Below are positions 1 through 8,854 of a stretch of DNA of 57,991 nt, piece by piece. The notes below the pieces were generated by a model. That model saw nothing but the letters and a program-made list of their open reading frames with translations. It searched no databases and had not been told where the DNA came from. The translations under genes and the position numbers were made by a program. The DNA is taken from assembly GCA_020628645.1 (NCBI GenBank), contig JAHDES010000038.1, positions 1 to 57,991 of the forward strand, given 5' to 3'. Numbering within the stretch: position 1 is the stretch's first letter; the number at the start of each line of letters is the position of its first letter. Source of the stretch: Saprospiraceae bacterium. Lineage in GTDB: Bacteria > Bacteroidota > Bacteroidia > Chitinophagales > Saprospiraceae.

Positions 1-142
1 TGGAACTTAGACAAATCCTGTGGAACAGTATTGCTATAATTGCGTCGGGTATCGAACCCTCGCAATTATTACGGGTGGTCTAAGGAGGTGAAGTGCCTAC
101 AAATTCCTGTGAAGCAGGATTTGTAGGCACTTCACCTCCTTA
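1..142. repeat. Structured dispersed repeat, copy A
   Basis: This copy shares about 90 bases of conserved sequence with copy B at the end of the window. It contains CTTAGAC (6-12) complementary to GTCTAAG (78-84). Inside is a hairpin of ATAATTGCG (36-44) with CGCAATTAT (61-69), capped by GGGT/ACCC (47-50, 56-59) and a five-base loop. A long hairpin follows, with left arm 81-109 and right arm 115-142. It is fully paired except for one bulged T at 104 and has the loop TGAAG. The foot of this hairpin, AGGAGGTGAAGT, is identical in copy B, while the tip differs but stays paired. It may be transcribed RNA or a DNA substrate. No protein-coding potential is seen. Confidence 0.85.
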
Positions 143-153
143 AAACCTCCAAG

Positions 154-223
154 TTCGTTGTCGAGGCTCCCTGCCCGCCTCTACCAAAGCTCAAAGGCAG
201 GCGGGGACGCCGATGACAACGAA
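154..223. repeat. GC-rich long hairpin downstream of mutS2
   Basis: TTCGTTGTC (154-162) pairs perfectly with GACAACGAA (215-223). Inside, TCCCTGCCCGCCT pairs with AGGCAGGCGGGGA with one wobble and one mismatch. It is far richer in G and C than its surroundings, which suggests an inserted mobile palindrome. It lies in the 3' flank of the minus-strand mutS2 gene and could end that transcript, although no T-run follows on the minus side. Confidence 0.7.
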
Positions 224-265
224 AAAATAGAAATCACAATTTTTGTCAAATAACCATAAAATTAA

Positions 266-2650
266 CTAAGCTAACTCTACAATGGTCACTCCATCACCTC
301 CATATTGCTGTTCGGGATGACTGATATTAGTGATGTCGCTGTATTCTTTGAGCTTTTGGGCGACGGTTTGCCGAAGAATCCCATTACCTTTTCCGTGTAC
401 AATTCGTAGTAAATTGACATTGGTCATTAAGGCTTTATCTACGAAATTTTCAATTATTTTGAGGGCTTCTTCTCGACTTAATCCTCGAATGTCCAGTTTA
501 GACTCAAATTTAGCGGTGGTTTTTAACGCATTGGTTTGAATACTTTTAGTAGATTTGACATCAAGCGGTTCATTGGCATGAATCAAGTCTTGCAATTTGA
601 CGGTCATTTTCATTATTCCCATCATGACAATGACTTTGTTTTTATTGATGGATTCCACCTTTCCTGAGGCACCGCCCGTACGGAGTTTGACAAAATCGCC
701 TACTTGGATCGGTTTTTTCTTTTTCTTGTTCTCTTTATAATAAATTTCTTTGGTGAGATCGGAAACGCCATCTTGGAGTTCTTGGCGTTCTGCGCGAGCT
801 TTGGCAGCGAGTTCTTTGGCTTTTTCTATATTTTTTTCTTCTCGTAATTCTCGGATAACGCGATCTATTTCACGATTGTCGCGCTGGGTTTGTTGGAGCG
901 CAGATTCTTTGACTTCGAGCTTGAGTTTTTTACGTTTATATTCTAAATCTCGATGAAGCTGGTCATAATTTTTAATCAGTCGATCCAACTTTTTCTCGCG
1001 TGTTTTCATTTTTTCCAGTTGCTCTTCTACTTCTTTCTTTTCACGTTGTAAATCGACGAGTAATTCATCTACTGCCTTTTCATTTTTACCCGTCCGATGT
1101 TTGGCATATTTTAAGACTTTTTTAGAAAGACCACTTTTTTGAGCAATTTCATAGGCATAAGAACTTCCAGGGCGACCCACTTTCATTTCGTAAGTTGGCG
1201 TCAATTCTTCTTTATTAAACGTCATTGAGCCATTTACGATTCCTTTCGTCTTAAAGGCGAACATTTTGAGATTGGAATAATGCGTTGTAATAACACCAAA
1301 TACCTTTTTGAAATTCAATTCTCTTAAAATTGCTTCTGCAATTGCTCCTCCAATTTTAGGATCAGTACCTGAGCCAAATTCATCAATTAAAATAAGGGAA
1401 TCATCGGTTGCATTTTCCAATAAAATCCGCATGTTTTGAAGACGAGAACTATAGGTACTTAGGTCATCTTCTAAAGATTGTTGATCGCCAATATCGGCAA
1501 ACATTCGTTTGAAAACACCCATTTCAGACATCTCATCTACAGGAATCAACATGCCCGATTGCAACATTAATTGAAGCAAACCCACGGACTTCATAGTGAT
1601 GGATTTTCCTCCTGCATTAGGTCCGCTCAGTACTAAAATTCTATTTGGTCCAATCAAGGTTAAATCAAAAGGAATCGTTTCTTTTTCGAGTGATTTATTT
1701 TTGAGGTAGAGTAGGGGATGAAAACCTTGTTTTATACCTAAATGTGGTGCATCTTTCAATCGAGGCATTCGAGCATTTAGTTGTATCGCTAAATTGGCTT
1801 TCGCTTGGATCATATCCAAACGAATCAATAATTTTTGATACCATTGAAAAGTCTCCACATAAGGACGCAACACAGCACTTAATTTCTTGAGAATACGATA
1901 AATTTCTCGTTTTTCTTCTGTTTCTAAATCAAAAATATCATTATTGATATTGATGATTTGCTCAGGTTCTATGAAAGCAGTTTTACCCGTGGTCGATTCA
2001 TCATGGATGATACCTCGTATCTTACGTTTGTGTTCAGAAGGTACACTTAATACGCGTCTACCATTTCGAAAACTTTCTACATTATCTGTGAGCCAACCAT
2101 TTTTACGATAAGTACCAATAATTCCTTTGAAGGCTTTTTCTAATTCACGTTGTTTAGCATTGATTGCTCTTCTGATGCGTAACAATTCTGGTGAAGCATC
2201 TGGACGGATATTTCCTTCTTCATCAATAACCTTATCTATGGCTGTGGATAAGGTATTATCATAAGGAATGGGACGAATAATATTGTATAAATTGGGGTAT
2301 ATTTCTATTCGCTCTTTATTAAAATACTTGAAAATTTGCTCAACGGTGCGTAAAATTTGATTAATTCGCTTTAAGCCTTCTTCCACTAAAACAGAACCAT
2401 CTACTTCTAACAATCGCAAATCTTCTGATAAGTCTTCATAGGCAGCCATTGGAAAGCGATCTGCGTTTTGAAGGGAAAGTTTATATTCGTCTACTTCTTT
2501 GAGAAGTCGTTCGATTTTAGTAAGATCCGTAAATGGACGAATCTTTTCAATTTGTGCCACACCCAATGCGCCATAGCATTGCTTTTGTAACAATTCTATA
2601 ATTTTATCAAACTCTAACTTCTCTATAAAATCCTTCGGTTCAAGTAACAT
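266..2650 (-). CDS. mutS2: Endonuclease MutS2 (MutS-family ATPase with Smr domain)
   Basis: This protein of about 794 residues is a MutS2-family ATPase, associated with suppression of recombination and, in other bacteria, with rescue of collided ribosomes. A MutS core precedes the Walker A motif GPNAGGKS near residue 342 and the Walker B/signature DEFGSGTDP near residue 422. A long charged coiled-coil stretch follows. A C-terminal Smr nuclease domain begins near residue 718 with LDIRG and contains HGKGNG. It lacks the N-terminal mismatch-recognition domain of MutS, as expected for MutS2. The start is set at MLLEPKDF (2650), where family similarity begins. Upstream in-frame ATGs at 2674 or 2695 would add a poorly conserved extension. 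It is transcribed on the minus strand, with the hairpin-rich segment 1-223 beyond its end. Confidence 0.95.
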   Translation of the reverse strand: MLLEPKDFIEKLEFDKIIELLQKQCYGALGVAQIEKIRPFTDLTKIERLLKEVDEYKLSLQNADRFPMAAYEDLSEDLRLLEVDGSVLVEEGLKRINQILRTVEQIFKYFNKERIEIYPNLYNIIRPIPYDNTLSTAIDKVIDEEGNIRPDASPELLRIRRAINAKQRELEKAFKGIIGTYRKNGWLTDNVESFRNGRRVLSVPSEHKRKIRGIIHDESTTGKTAFIEPEQIININNDIFDLETEEKREIYRILKKLSAVLRPYVETFQWYQKLLIRLDMIQAKANLAIQLNARMPRLKDAPHLGIKQGFHPLLYLKNKSLEKETIPFDLTLIGPNRILVLSGPNAGGKSITMKSVGLLQLMLQSGMLIPVDEMSEMGVFKRMFADIGDQQSLEDDLSTYSSRLQNMRILLENATDDSLILIDEFGSGTDPKIGGAIAEAILRELNFKKVFGVITTHYSNLKMFAFKTKGIVNGSMTFNKEELTPTYEMKVGRPGSSYAYEIAQKSGLSKKVLKYAKHRTGKNEKAVDELLVDLQREKKEVEEQLEKMKTREKKLDRLIKNYDQLHRDLEYKRKKLKLEVKESALQQTQRDNREIDRVIRELREEKNIEKAKELAAKARAERQELQDGVSDLTKEIYYKENKKKKKPIQVGDFVKLRTGGASGKVESINKNKVIVMMGIMKMTVKLQDLIHANEPLDVKSTKSIQTNALKTTAKFESKLDIRGLSREEALKIIENFVDKALMTNVNLLRIVHGKGNGILRQTVAQKLKEYSDITNISHPEQQYGGDGVTIVELA

Positions 2651-2755
2651 TATGGTCGTATTTCTATTCATTCTATAGTATACAAAGGTGTACACTAGTC
2701 TGTAGGTTTAACAAAAGAGCAAACGCAAAAAAATAAGAATTAGTTCTAAAAAAAC

Positions 2756-3274
2756 TTATTCTTTCTTATAAATTTCGTAGCCTACTTCTTCTAATTTATT
2801 GTATTTCTTAGCAACTCCCTCTTTTAATGTTTCCATGTATTGAGCGACTTGTTTTAAAACAGAGGGTTCTGCACTACCAATGATTTGAGCCGCCAAGATA
2901 CCTGCATTTTTAGCAGCATTCAAAGCCACTGTTGCAACAGGAACACCATTGGGCATTTGTAAAATAGAAAGTACAGAATCCCAGCCATCAATTGAATTAG
3001 AAGATTTGATAGGCACACCAATCACGGGTAAGGGAGAAAGCGAAGCCACCATTCCAGGGAGATGCGCCGCACCACCTGCACCTGCAATAATCACTTTGAT
3101 TCCACGTTGATGCGCCTTTTTAGCAAACTCAAACATCCGCTCAGGCGTACGATGAGCGGATACAATTGTCAATTCAAAAGGTAGCTTGAATTCCTTTAAA
3201 ATATCAGCAGCTTGACGCATGATGGGTAAATCTGAATCTGAACCCATGATGATACTAATGATTGGTGTAGGCAT
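2756..3274 (-). CDS. purE: N5-carboxyaminoimidazole ribonucleotide mutase
   Basis: PurE converts N5-CAIR to CAIR in purine biosynthesis in the cytoplasm. The 172-residue protein carries the class I hallmarks: the phosphate-binding GSDSDLPIM near the N-terminus, SAHRTPERM around residue 40, and the glycine-rich [12 protein letters not shown] around residue 65. Length and motifs match typical bacterial PurE. The partner purK is not in this window. A -7 box (TATCTTTG on the minus strand, 3314-3321) lies about 40 bases upstream of the start, so the gene probably has its own promoter with a short leader. Confidence 0.97.
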   Translation of the reverse strand: MPTPIISIIMGSDSDLPIMRQAADILKEFKLPFELTIVSAHRTPERMFEFAKKAHQRGIKVIIAGAGGAAHLPGMVASLSPLPVIGVPIKSSNSIDGWDSVLSILQMPNGVPVATVALNAAKNAGILAAQIIGSAEPSVLKQVAQYMETLKEGVAKKYNKLEEVGYEIYKKE

Positions 3275-3313
3275 AAAATATTAGATGTATTATGAACAGT
3301 TTTTTAAGTTGGG

Positions 3314-3321
3314 CAAAGATA
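3314..3321 (-). promoter_or_regulatory. Predicted -7 promoter box for purE
   Basis: The minus strand reads TATCTTTG followed by C, matching the Bacteroidota TAnnTTTG box. No clear -33 TTTG is visible about 20 bases further upstream. Confidence 0.5.
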
Positions 3322-3408
3322 TAAATCTGAATTACATTAAAGTGAAAATATTTTACTCATTTAAAATTTTCTTTACAATTATTTATGATCAAAATACCAA
3401 TTCGATAA

Positions 3409-4344
3409 CTAATGATACTCCCAAAATCGAATACTAAATTTTCCAATTTCTGGTTTCTTGGCTGGAATATCCCACTGCCCGTCATAAGTGATTAGGGTAG
3501 GGACATATTGCCCATTGAATTGTTGGAGTTCTATTTTCATCTTAACATCAAAATCATAAACAGCCGTAGCGTAACGCAATTGATAATCCCGAGCTACCAC
3601 TTGAAAACTGGCTTTATCAAAATAAGTTTCCAATGATTTTATGACGGTTTTTCCTTCCTTTTTATTTTGAAATTCAGGTTTTACTGTTGCAGAAAACACA
3701 TAACAATCAATTTGATCTTGATATTTTTCCGAGCGAATAAAATAGTCATAATATTTAGCCATTTCAGGCGTGAAGATGGCGGTTTTATTACCAATAAAAG
3801 GGACATTAGCTTTTTCCCCTGGTTGAAAAATGAGTTTTTTTAACTCGACTATGTATTCTTCCATTTTAGAAGAAGGAGGCGTTTCTTTTACTTTTTTAGA
3901 CTCGCATTTTTTTCCGTGGGTGAAGAAAAGTCGGTCGTATAATTTTGCAGTATAATAACGATGTTTTTGTTTACGTTTATAAAAATTGCCCGAAATGAGT
4001 TCTTCAAACGTATACATTTCGCGGCATTTTCCATCCGAATATTGCTGGGCTTGCCCTTGATAATTTGCTTTACTATTACCTTTTTTATCATAAAAAGTAA
4101 TATCATTTTCAAAAGAATAACTCAAGAAGCGAATGGCTTTGAACGCAGCATAAAACGATTCGTCAGTGCGAACCATTTCAATAAAATCTGCCACATCAAA
4201 ACCAGAACGACTTGCCGTTACGACAAAAGAATCCATTTGTACAAAGGCGGCAATATCCCAGTCAATGGTATCTTTTTCTTGCGAAAAGCTAACAGAAGAA
4301 GTAAGGAGAAATAATAGTATTAGTGTAGGGGTAAGTGTATTCAA
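3409..4344 (-). CDS. Secreted protein of unknown function
   Basis: I do not recognise this protein. It has a cleavable signal peptide (hydrophobic LILLFLLTSSVSF followed by SQ), so it is exported. The roughly 290-residue mature part is rich in aromatic and charged residues and looks like a single soluble domain. The start is TTG, overlapping the TGA stop of the upstream DUF3293 gene as TTGA. The nearby alternative, an in-frame ATT, is less likely. This implies strict translational coupling to the upstream gene. Confidence 0.8.
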   Translation of the reverse strand: MNTLTPTLILLFLLTSSVSFSQEKDTIDWDIAAFVQMDSFVVTASRSGFDVADFIEMVRTDESFYAAFKAIRFLSYSFENDITFYDKKGNSKANYQGQAQQYSDGKCREMYTFEELISGNFYKRKQKHRYYTAKLYDRLFFTHGKKCESKKVKETPPSSKMEEYIVELKKLIFQPGEKANVPFIGNKTAIFTPEMAKYYDYFIRSEKYQDQIDCYVFSATVKPEFQNKKEGKTVIKSLETYFDKASFQVVARDYQLRYATAVYDFDVKMKIELQQFNGQYVPTLITYDGQWDIPAKKPEIGKFSIRFWEYH

Positions 4345-4760
4345 TCGTTCAATTTTTCTAAAAGGATTAATTGTGCTGTTTTGTTGACTTGCCCAAATAA
4401 AATGGCATTTTGCCGAAATTGTTGGCCTAATTTTTTAGCTTCTTCTAATGTAATATCAACAATTAATAAGCTAATCTCTGGAGGCCATTCACCATTTTTT
4501 GACATTCCCACCCCTTCACAATAGGTCCAGTTATGCATCTTTACTTCTTGCACTAACGCTTGATGTTGTTGTACATTTTTGAGTGCAGTGGTCGGTTGAG
4601 AGTACGGATTATGCGCACTTATGTATGCCCATTGAAAAGCCCCATTATCAATAATGAATTCATCTAAATCTGGATGTAATTCATCTACTGTGATGATTAG
4701 TTCAGGGACATACACCCGATATTCCGTTTCTTTATAAGCTTGAATCAATGCTTTTTCCAT
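4341..4760 (-). CDS. DUF3293 domain-containing protein
   Basis: This 139-residue cytoplasmic protein resembles the DUF3293 family, small alpha/beta proteins of unknown biochemical role. Typical features are ITAHNPYS-like text (here ISAHNPYSQPT near residue 48), a central EGVGMSKNGEWPPE segment, and a C-terminal segment ending in AILFGQVNKTAQLIL. It is the first gene of a two-gene minus-strand unit, and its stop overlaps the start of the secreted protein downstream. It diverges from yidC across a 233-base gap. Confidence 0.75.
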   Translation of the reverse strand: MEKALIQAYKETEYRVYVPELIITVDELHPDLDEFIIDNGAFQWAYISAHNPYSQPTTALKNVQQHQALVQEVKMHNWTYCEGVGMSKNGEWPPEISLLIVDITLEEAKKLGQQFRQNAILFGQVNKTAQLILLEKLND

Positions 4761-4851
4761 ATCAATTTACTGTTTAAGACTATTTTACAAGCATTAGTCG
4801 ATAAAACAATTTCTTCTTTCTTTTATTTGATGGGTTTCTTAAACAAAATTG

Positions 4852-4859
4852 TACCTTTG
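4852..4859 (+). promoter_or_regulatory. Predicted -7 promoter box for yidC
   Basis: TACCTTTG followed by C matches TAnnTTTG. A TTTG at 4826-4829 is a possible -33 box with a spacer of 22, slightly long. Transcription from here would leave a leader of roughly 125-130 bases before yidC. Confidence 0.55.
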
Positions 4860-4881
4860 CGCTGTTTTCCAATTAACTCCA

Positions 4882-4962
4882 TTTGTATAAAATACAAAGG
4901 AAGAACAAACAAAACTATGAGATAAACTTGTTGCAAGGATCAGCCTACACTTTTTTATCTCA
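4882..4962 (+). promoter_or_regulatory. Structured 5' leader of yidC
   Basis: Two inverted repeats lie between the promoter box and the yidC start. TTTGTAT/ATACAAA is at 4882-4898. TGAGATAAA at 4918-4926 pairs with TTTATCTCA at 4954-4962. TTGCAAG occurs inside the second loop and again shortly before the gene. This could be a regulatory leader, but no known riboswitch class is recognised. Confidence 0.4.
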
Positions 4963-4993
4963 AATTTATTGCAAGATATAATCTAATTTCTAA

Positions 4994-6880
4994 ATGGATA
5001 GAAATAATGTAATTGGTTTTATTCTCATTTTTTTAATTTTAATGGGATATGCCTATTTGACCTCGCCTTCTCCTGAAGAATTGGCGGAGATGCAGCGCGT
5101 TCAGGATTCCATTCAAATTGCAGAAGCTCGTACAGATAGTTTGGCAAAACTCCAAGTGGATAATCCAACTATTACAACGACTAATCCTGTGGTAGAAAAC
5201 GATTCCTTACGCCAAATTCGTATGTCTTCTCAGTATGGAGTCTTTGCTCCAGCAGGCTCAGGGAGTGAAGAATTGAAAGTAGTAGAAAATGATAAAATTA
5301 AAATTACCTTTTCTACGAAAGGTGGGGCGATCAAAGAAGTAGAGCTTAAAGAATACAGCAAGATCATTCTCAACGAAGATAAATCGGAAACCAAGATTCC
5401 TGTCAAATTATTAGAAGACGAAAAAAATCGTTTTGAATATTACTTACCTATTGCGAATGCTGCGCAAGGGTCAATTAGTACAGCAGATTTATTTTTTACA
5501 CCTACTGTTAGTGGCAATACCATTTCGATGAAAGCCATGACGACAACAGGTGGCTTCTTCGAACAAGTATACACACTTTCAGATAATGGCTATGGGTTAG
5601 ATTATAAACTCAATATGCAAGGACTTCAAGGTGTCTTACAACGAGATGCAGAAGATTTGCAATTAAATTGGGTCAATTATTTAGATCGAATTGAATTAAA
5701 TACGGATTTTGAGAAATATTATTCAAGTGTTTATTATAAAGAATCGGACGAATATCCATCTTACTGTAGTTGTCGAGGAGATGATGAAGAATTAGTGAAA
5801 AAAGTACAATGGGTATCCAATGCAAATCAGTTTTTTAATTCTACTTTGGTAGCCGATGTGCCTTTTACAAAAGCTGATTTAGAGGTAATAATGACAGATG
5901 ATGAGGATGAAGATATAAAGAAAATACAATCGAAGTTGTCCATTCCTATTAGCAATACTGGCAATGAAACTATCGCTATGCGAATGTATGTAGGGCCTAA
6001 TGAATACAATGTATTACAAGAATTTGCCGAGGACTTGCATTATGTCATTCCATATGGTTCAAGTATAGTAGGTACGATCAATCGTTATATTATTCGACCT
6101 GCTTTTAATTTTTTGATGGGCTTAGTGGGCATGAAAGGGATCGTAATTTTACTTTTAACGCTTATTGTAAAATTAGTTCTTTTTCCTTTAACCTATCGAA
6201 TGCTATATTCCCAGCAAAAAATGGCTGCTTTAAAACCCAAATTGGCAGCTATGAAGGAAAAGTATAAAGACGATTCCCAAAAACAACAGATGGAGCAAAT
6301 GAAGATGTATCAAGAATATGGCGTCAATCCATTAGGAGGTTGTTGGCCTATGGCATTACAAATGCCGATTTGGTATGCTTTGTTCCGTTTTTTCCCAGGT
6401 TCGATAGATTTCCGTCAGGCTAGTTTTCTTTGGGCAAATGATTTATCGTCTTATGATGTTGCTTTTTGGTTACCATTTGAGATTCCATTTTATGGGGCGC
6501 ATGTAAGTTTATTTACGGTATTATGGGCGGTGAGTACGGTAGCTTATACCTATTATAATACCAAACACATGGATATGTCAGGGCCGAATGCCAGTATGAT
6601 GAAATACATGCAATATGGAATGCCGATCATGTTCCTATTTTTCTTTAATAATTATGCAGCTGGATTAACGTGTTACATGTTCTTTAGTAACCTTTTGAAT
6701 GTAACACAAACCTTAGTAACTAAAAATTTCTTGATCGATCATGATAAGATTCAACAAGAATTAGAAGCTGCGAAGAAAAAACCAAAGAAGAAAGGAGGTT
6801 TCCGTCAACGCTTAGAAGAAGCCATGAAGGAGCAGCAACGTATACAAGCAGAGCAGGAAAAAAAGAAGAAAAAACGATAA
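4994..6880 (+). CDS. yidC: Membrane protein insertase YidC
   Basis: YidC inserts and folds inner-membrane proteins, alone or with SecYEG. The 628-residue protein has the Gram-negative arrangement: an N-terminal transmembrane helix (residues 5-23), a large periplasmic beta-supersandwich domain (about 60-350), then the conserved 60KD_IMP core with its membrane helices (about 360-590). The core includes the amphipathic segment with QQKMAALKPKLAAMKEKY and PLGGCWPMALQMPIW. The tail is strongly basic (KKKPKKK, EKKKKKR), as expected for ribosome contact. An intrinsic terminator follows 22 bases after the stop. Confidence 0.97.
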   Translation: MDRNNVIGFILIFLILMGYAYLTSPSPEELAEMQRVQDSIQIAEARTDSLAKLQVDNPTITTTNPVVENDSLRQIRMSSQYGVFAPAGSGSEELKVVENDKIKITFSTKGGAIKEVELKEYSKIILNEDKSETKIPVKLLEDEKNRFEYYLPIANAAQGSISTADLFFTPTVSGNTISMKAMTTTGGFFEQVYTLSDNGYGLDYKLNMQGLQGVLQRDAEDLQLNWVNYLDRIELNTDFEKYYSSVYYKESDEYPSYCSCRGDDEELVKKVQWVSNANQFFNSTLVADVPFTKADLEVIMTDDEDEDIKKIQSKLSIPISNTGNETIAMRMYVGPNEYNVLQEFAEDLHYVIPYGSSIVGTINRYIIRPAFNFLMGLVGMKGIVILLLTLIVKLVLFPLTYRMLYSQQKMAALKPKLAAMKEKYKDDSQKQQMEQMKMYQEYGVNPLGGCWPMALQMPIWYALFRFFPGSIDFRQASFLWANDLSSYDVAFWLPFEIPFYGAHVSLFTVLWAVSTVAYTYYNTKHMDMSGPNASMMKYMQYGMPIMFLFFFNNYAAGLTCYMFFSNLLNVTQTLVTKNFLIDHDKIQQELEAAKKKPKKKGGFRQRLEEAMKEQQRIQAEQEKKKKKR

Positions 6881-6902
6881 CACTTATCTTAAAAGATATG
6901 GA

Positions 6903-6936
6903 GGGTTTATCCAAATTACAGGATAAACCCTTTTTT
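6903..6936 (+). terminator. Intrinsic terminator after yidC
   Basis: GGGTTTATCC (6903-6912) and GGATAAACCC (6921-6930) form a perfect 10-pair stem with an eight-base loop, followed by six Ts. The T-run is on the plus side only, so it acts for yidC. Confidence 0.9.
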
Positions 6937-8485
6937 ATTGAACGGTAATCTCAACATAATCTTCTAAGACTACTCGTTTCTTTTCATTTTCAAAACGAGA
7001 AGTATCATAACTCGTTAAACGAAGAACGTATTTGCCTGCCATAGGAAATTGAGCACTACTCACTCGATTTTGTGCATTCGTTATTGAGATACTAGCAGGG
7101 CCTTCTACTAATTCCCATTGTACAGACCAATCAGAATTGCTTATACCATTATATCCAACTTCACCTTGTAGAATTACGGCTGCATTTGAATTAACGGTTT
7201 GATTTTCACCAGCATTAATATAATGTCCAGTATCTCGTTCCCAAGGCATGGCCTCGTCTAATAATTTAGGAATTTGTTGTCGGAAAAAGGCAAGTCGTCC
7301 TGTCCAATAATCATTTGGGGTATCATGACCTAAGTTATGACTTTCTACCACCATCTTTTTCCCTTTTATTTGATTATAAGCAGAAAAAACAGTTGCAGCA
7401 GGACAGACAATATCTTCTAAAGAAATGGTAGCTAAAGTTGTCCCCTTAAATCGACGCGCAGCATAAACAGCATCAAGATATTTAGAAGCTTTTATAGTAG
7501 CAATTTCATGTGGTAAATCTCCAAATTGAGCACGAGAACGATAAACATAGTAAGGAAAACCACTTGCTTTATGATATTTCATTCCACTATGTTGACAAAG
7601 CGCTGCATTACTAAATGCAAGCACACTCACTCGCTCATCTAAACCTGCGGTAAGAATGGATAAACCTCCCCCTTGACTGACGCCATTGATAATTAAATTC
7701 TCCCCATCGAAATCAGGTCTGGTAAATAAATAATCTATAGCTCGTATGGCAGCTAAGACAGATAATCTATAGTACAATTGATCTGCATCATCAATTATAT
7801 CAGGAGTATAAGCATTTTGATTAGAAGCATCGGGTTCAGCATCATGAATACTTATTGTCAAAGAAATTAAATCTAATTGTTCTGCCAAAAAAGTTTCAGG
7901 AGTAACCACATTTGGAACACTACCAAAAGGTGGAAGTGTTAATACGGCAGCCATATTATTTTTACCATCAGGAATCGAAATAAAGCCATAAACTCTTCTA
8001 TTCTCTATTGTAGCAAGATTAATCCGATAAGTGGTGACACTATTTTCTTGTCGATGAATACTCAATTGTGCATCTATAGGAACAGCAGCAAGTTCTGTTT
8101 TAGCAGCATCCCAAAAAGCATCAAAATCTGCGGGTTCTTCTTCAAATGCTTGAAGGTGATTAATATTTACAGGAATTGCTAAGAGATCCGTATTATTATT
8201 TTGGGTAAACTCAATTAAATAAACATTTGATTCTTTTGGGGTAAAAAGTAACTGTGCTTCGCCATTAGTGGCTTGTAATATACCTTGTTTGATAAAGGTG
8301 CTTTTTTCATCGTATTTTATGGTGTATGAAATAGGAGCATTCTGATTGCTATTAATGCGAATTAGAATATCTTCTCCTACTTGATAATTGGACTTGTGTT
8401 GGTCAATAGAGACCGTGAATTGTGCTTGAAGAATACTACTTCCGCAAATAGCAGAAAGGAATAATATGTATAAGATTCGATTCAT
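6935..8485 (-). CDS. Secreted acetylxylan esterase (AXE1)-family hydrolase
   Basis: This 516-residue protein has a signal peptide (ILYILFLSAICGSSILQAQ). It then has an Ig-like N-terminal domain, an alpha/beta hydrolase of the AXE1/cephalosporin-C deacetylase type (about residues 115-400), and a C-terminal PKD/Ig-like domain (about 410-516). The nucleophile motif is GVSQGGG near residue 269. The catalytic Asp is probably in the LEDIVCPAAT region, and the His in SHNLGHDTP. Family members deacetylate xylan or xylo-oligosaccharides. No other glycan-degradation genes are nearby, so the substrate is open. No T9SS sorting tail is evident. Confidence 0.85.
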   Translation of the reverse strand: MNRILYILFLSAICGSSILQAQFTVSIDQHKSNYQVGEDILIRINSNQNAPISYTIKYDEKSTFIKQGILQATNGEAQLLFTPKESNVYLIEFTQNNNTDLLAIPVNINHLQAFEEEPADFDAFWDAAKTELAAVPIDAQLSIHRQENSVTTYRINLATIENRRVYGFISIPDGKNNMAAVLTLPPFGSVPNVVTPETFLAEQLDLISLTISIHDAEPDASNQNAYTPDIIDDADQLYYRLSVLAAIRAIDYLFTRPDFDGENLIINGVSQGGGLSILTAGLDERVSVLAFSNAALCQHSGMKYHKASGFPYYVYRSRAQFGDLPHEIATIKASKYLDAVYAARRFKGTTLATISLEDIVCPAATVFSAYNQIKGKKMVVESHNLGHDTPNDYWTGRLAFFRQQIPKLLDEAMPWERDTGHYINAGENQTVNSNAAVILQGEVGYNGISNSDWSVQWELVEGPASISITNAQNRVSSAQFPMAGKYVLRLTSYDTSRFENEKKRVVLEDYVEITVQ

Positions 8486-8854
8486 AGTATGTTATACAAA
8501 ATGTAAAGAATGATGTAATCATCATGCCGAAAATGTATAATGCCGTACTTAAATGATTTTCATTTTAAATAAAAAGAGCATTTTAGTCGGTATTACTCTA
8601 ATACGTTTTGGTATCCCTATTCTTCTTTTTATAGACGTTAATAATCAAACAAGTTGCAGCAAAATCTTTACCAAATCCAACTTTATCTGAAAAATACCAG
8701 ATTTGGGGTATTAGTTGCAAGTATTTTTGTTGTAATATGTTGCTAATAAGTGATTTATATAATGTTTTTATTACATAATATAACGAATATAATCTTTTGA
8801 GTAGTATAATTTTATATTTGAATCCTACTATAAAACATGAAGTTTTAAGCGGTA
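8486..8854. other. Intergenic gap without a gene
   Basis: This is 369 bases of AT-rich sequence without a convincing reading frame. It holds a small hairpin, AATACC/GGTATT (8693-8712), overlapping a second pairing CCAAATC (8671-8677)/GATTTGG (8700-8706), so two alternative folds are possible. No promoter consensus or repeat copy was recognised otherwise. Confidence 0.5.

Noticed and set aside
36-69. tRNA-like T-arm on the minus strand of repeat A
   Set aside because: The reverse complement contains GGGTTCGATACCC, which looks like a T-loop. Copy B reads CTCGACG in the loop, and the rest of the cloverleaf is missing.
1-142. Retron msr/msd or integron attC site
   Set aside because: No reverse transcriptase or integrase is visible, and no clear attC R-box pair (RYYYAAC/GTTRRRY) frames the hairpins.
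3961-4314. Plus-strand reading frame of 117 codons opposite the secreted protein
   Set aside because: It is antisense to a better-supported gene with a signal peptide and coupled start. It shows no recognisable domain.
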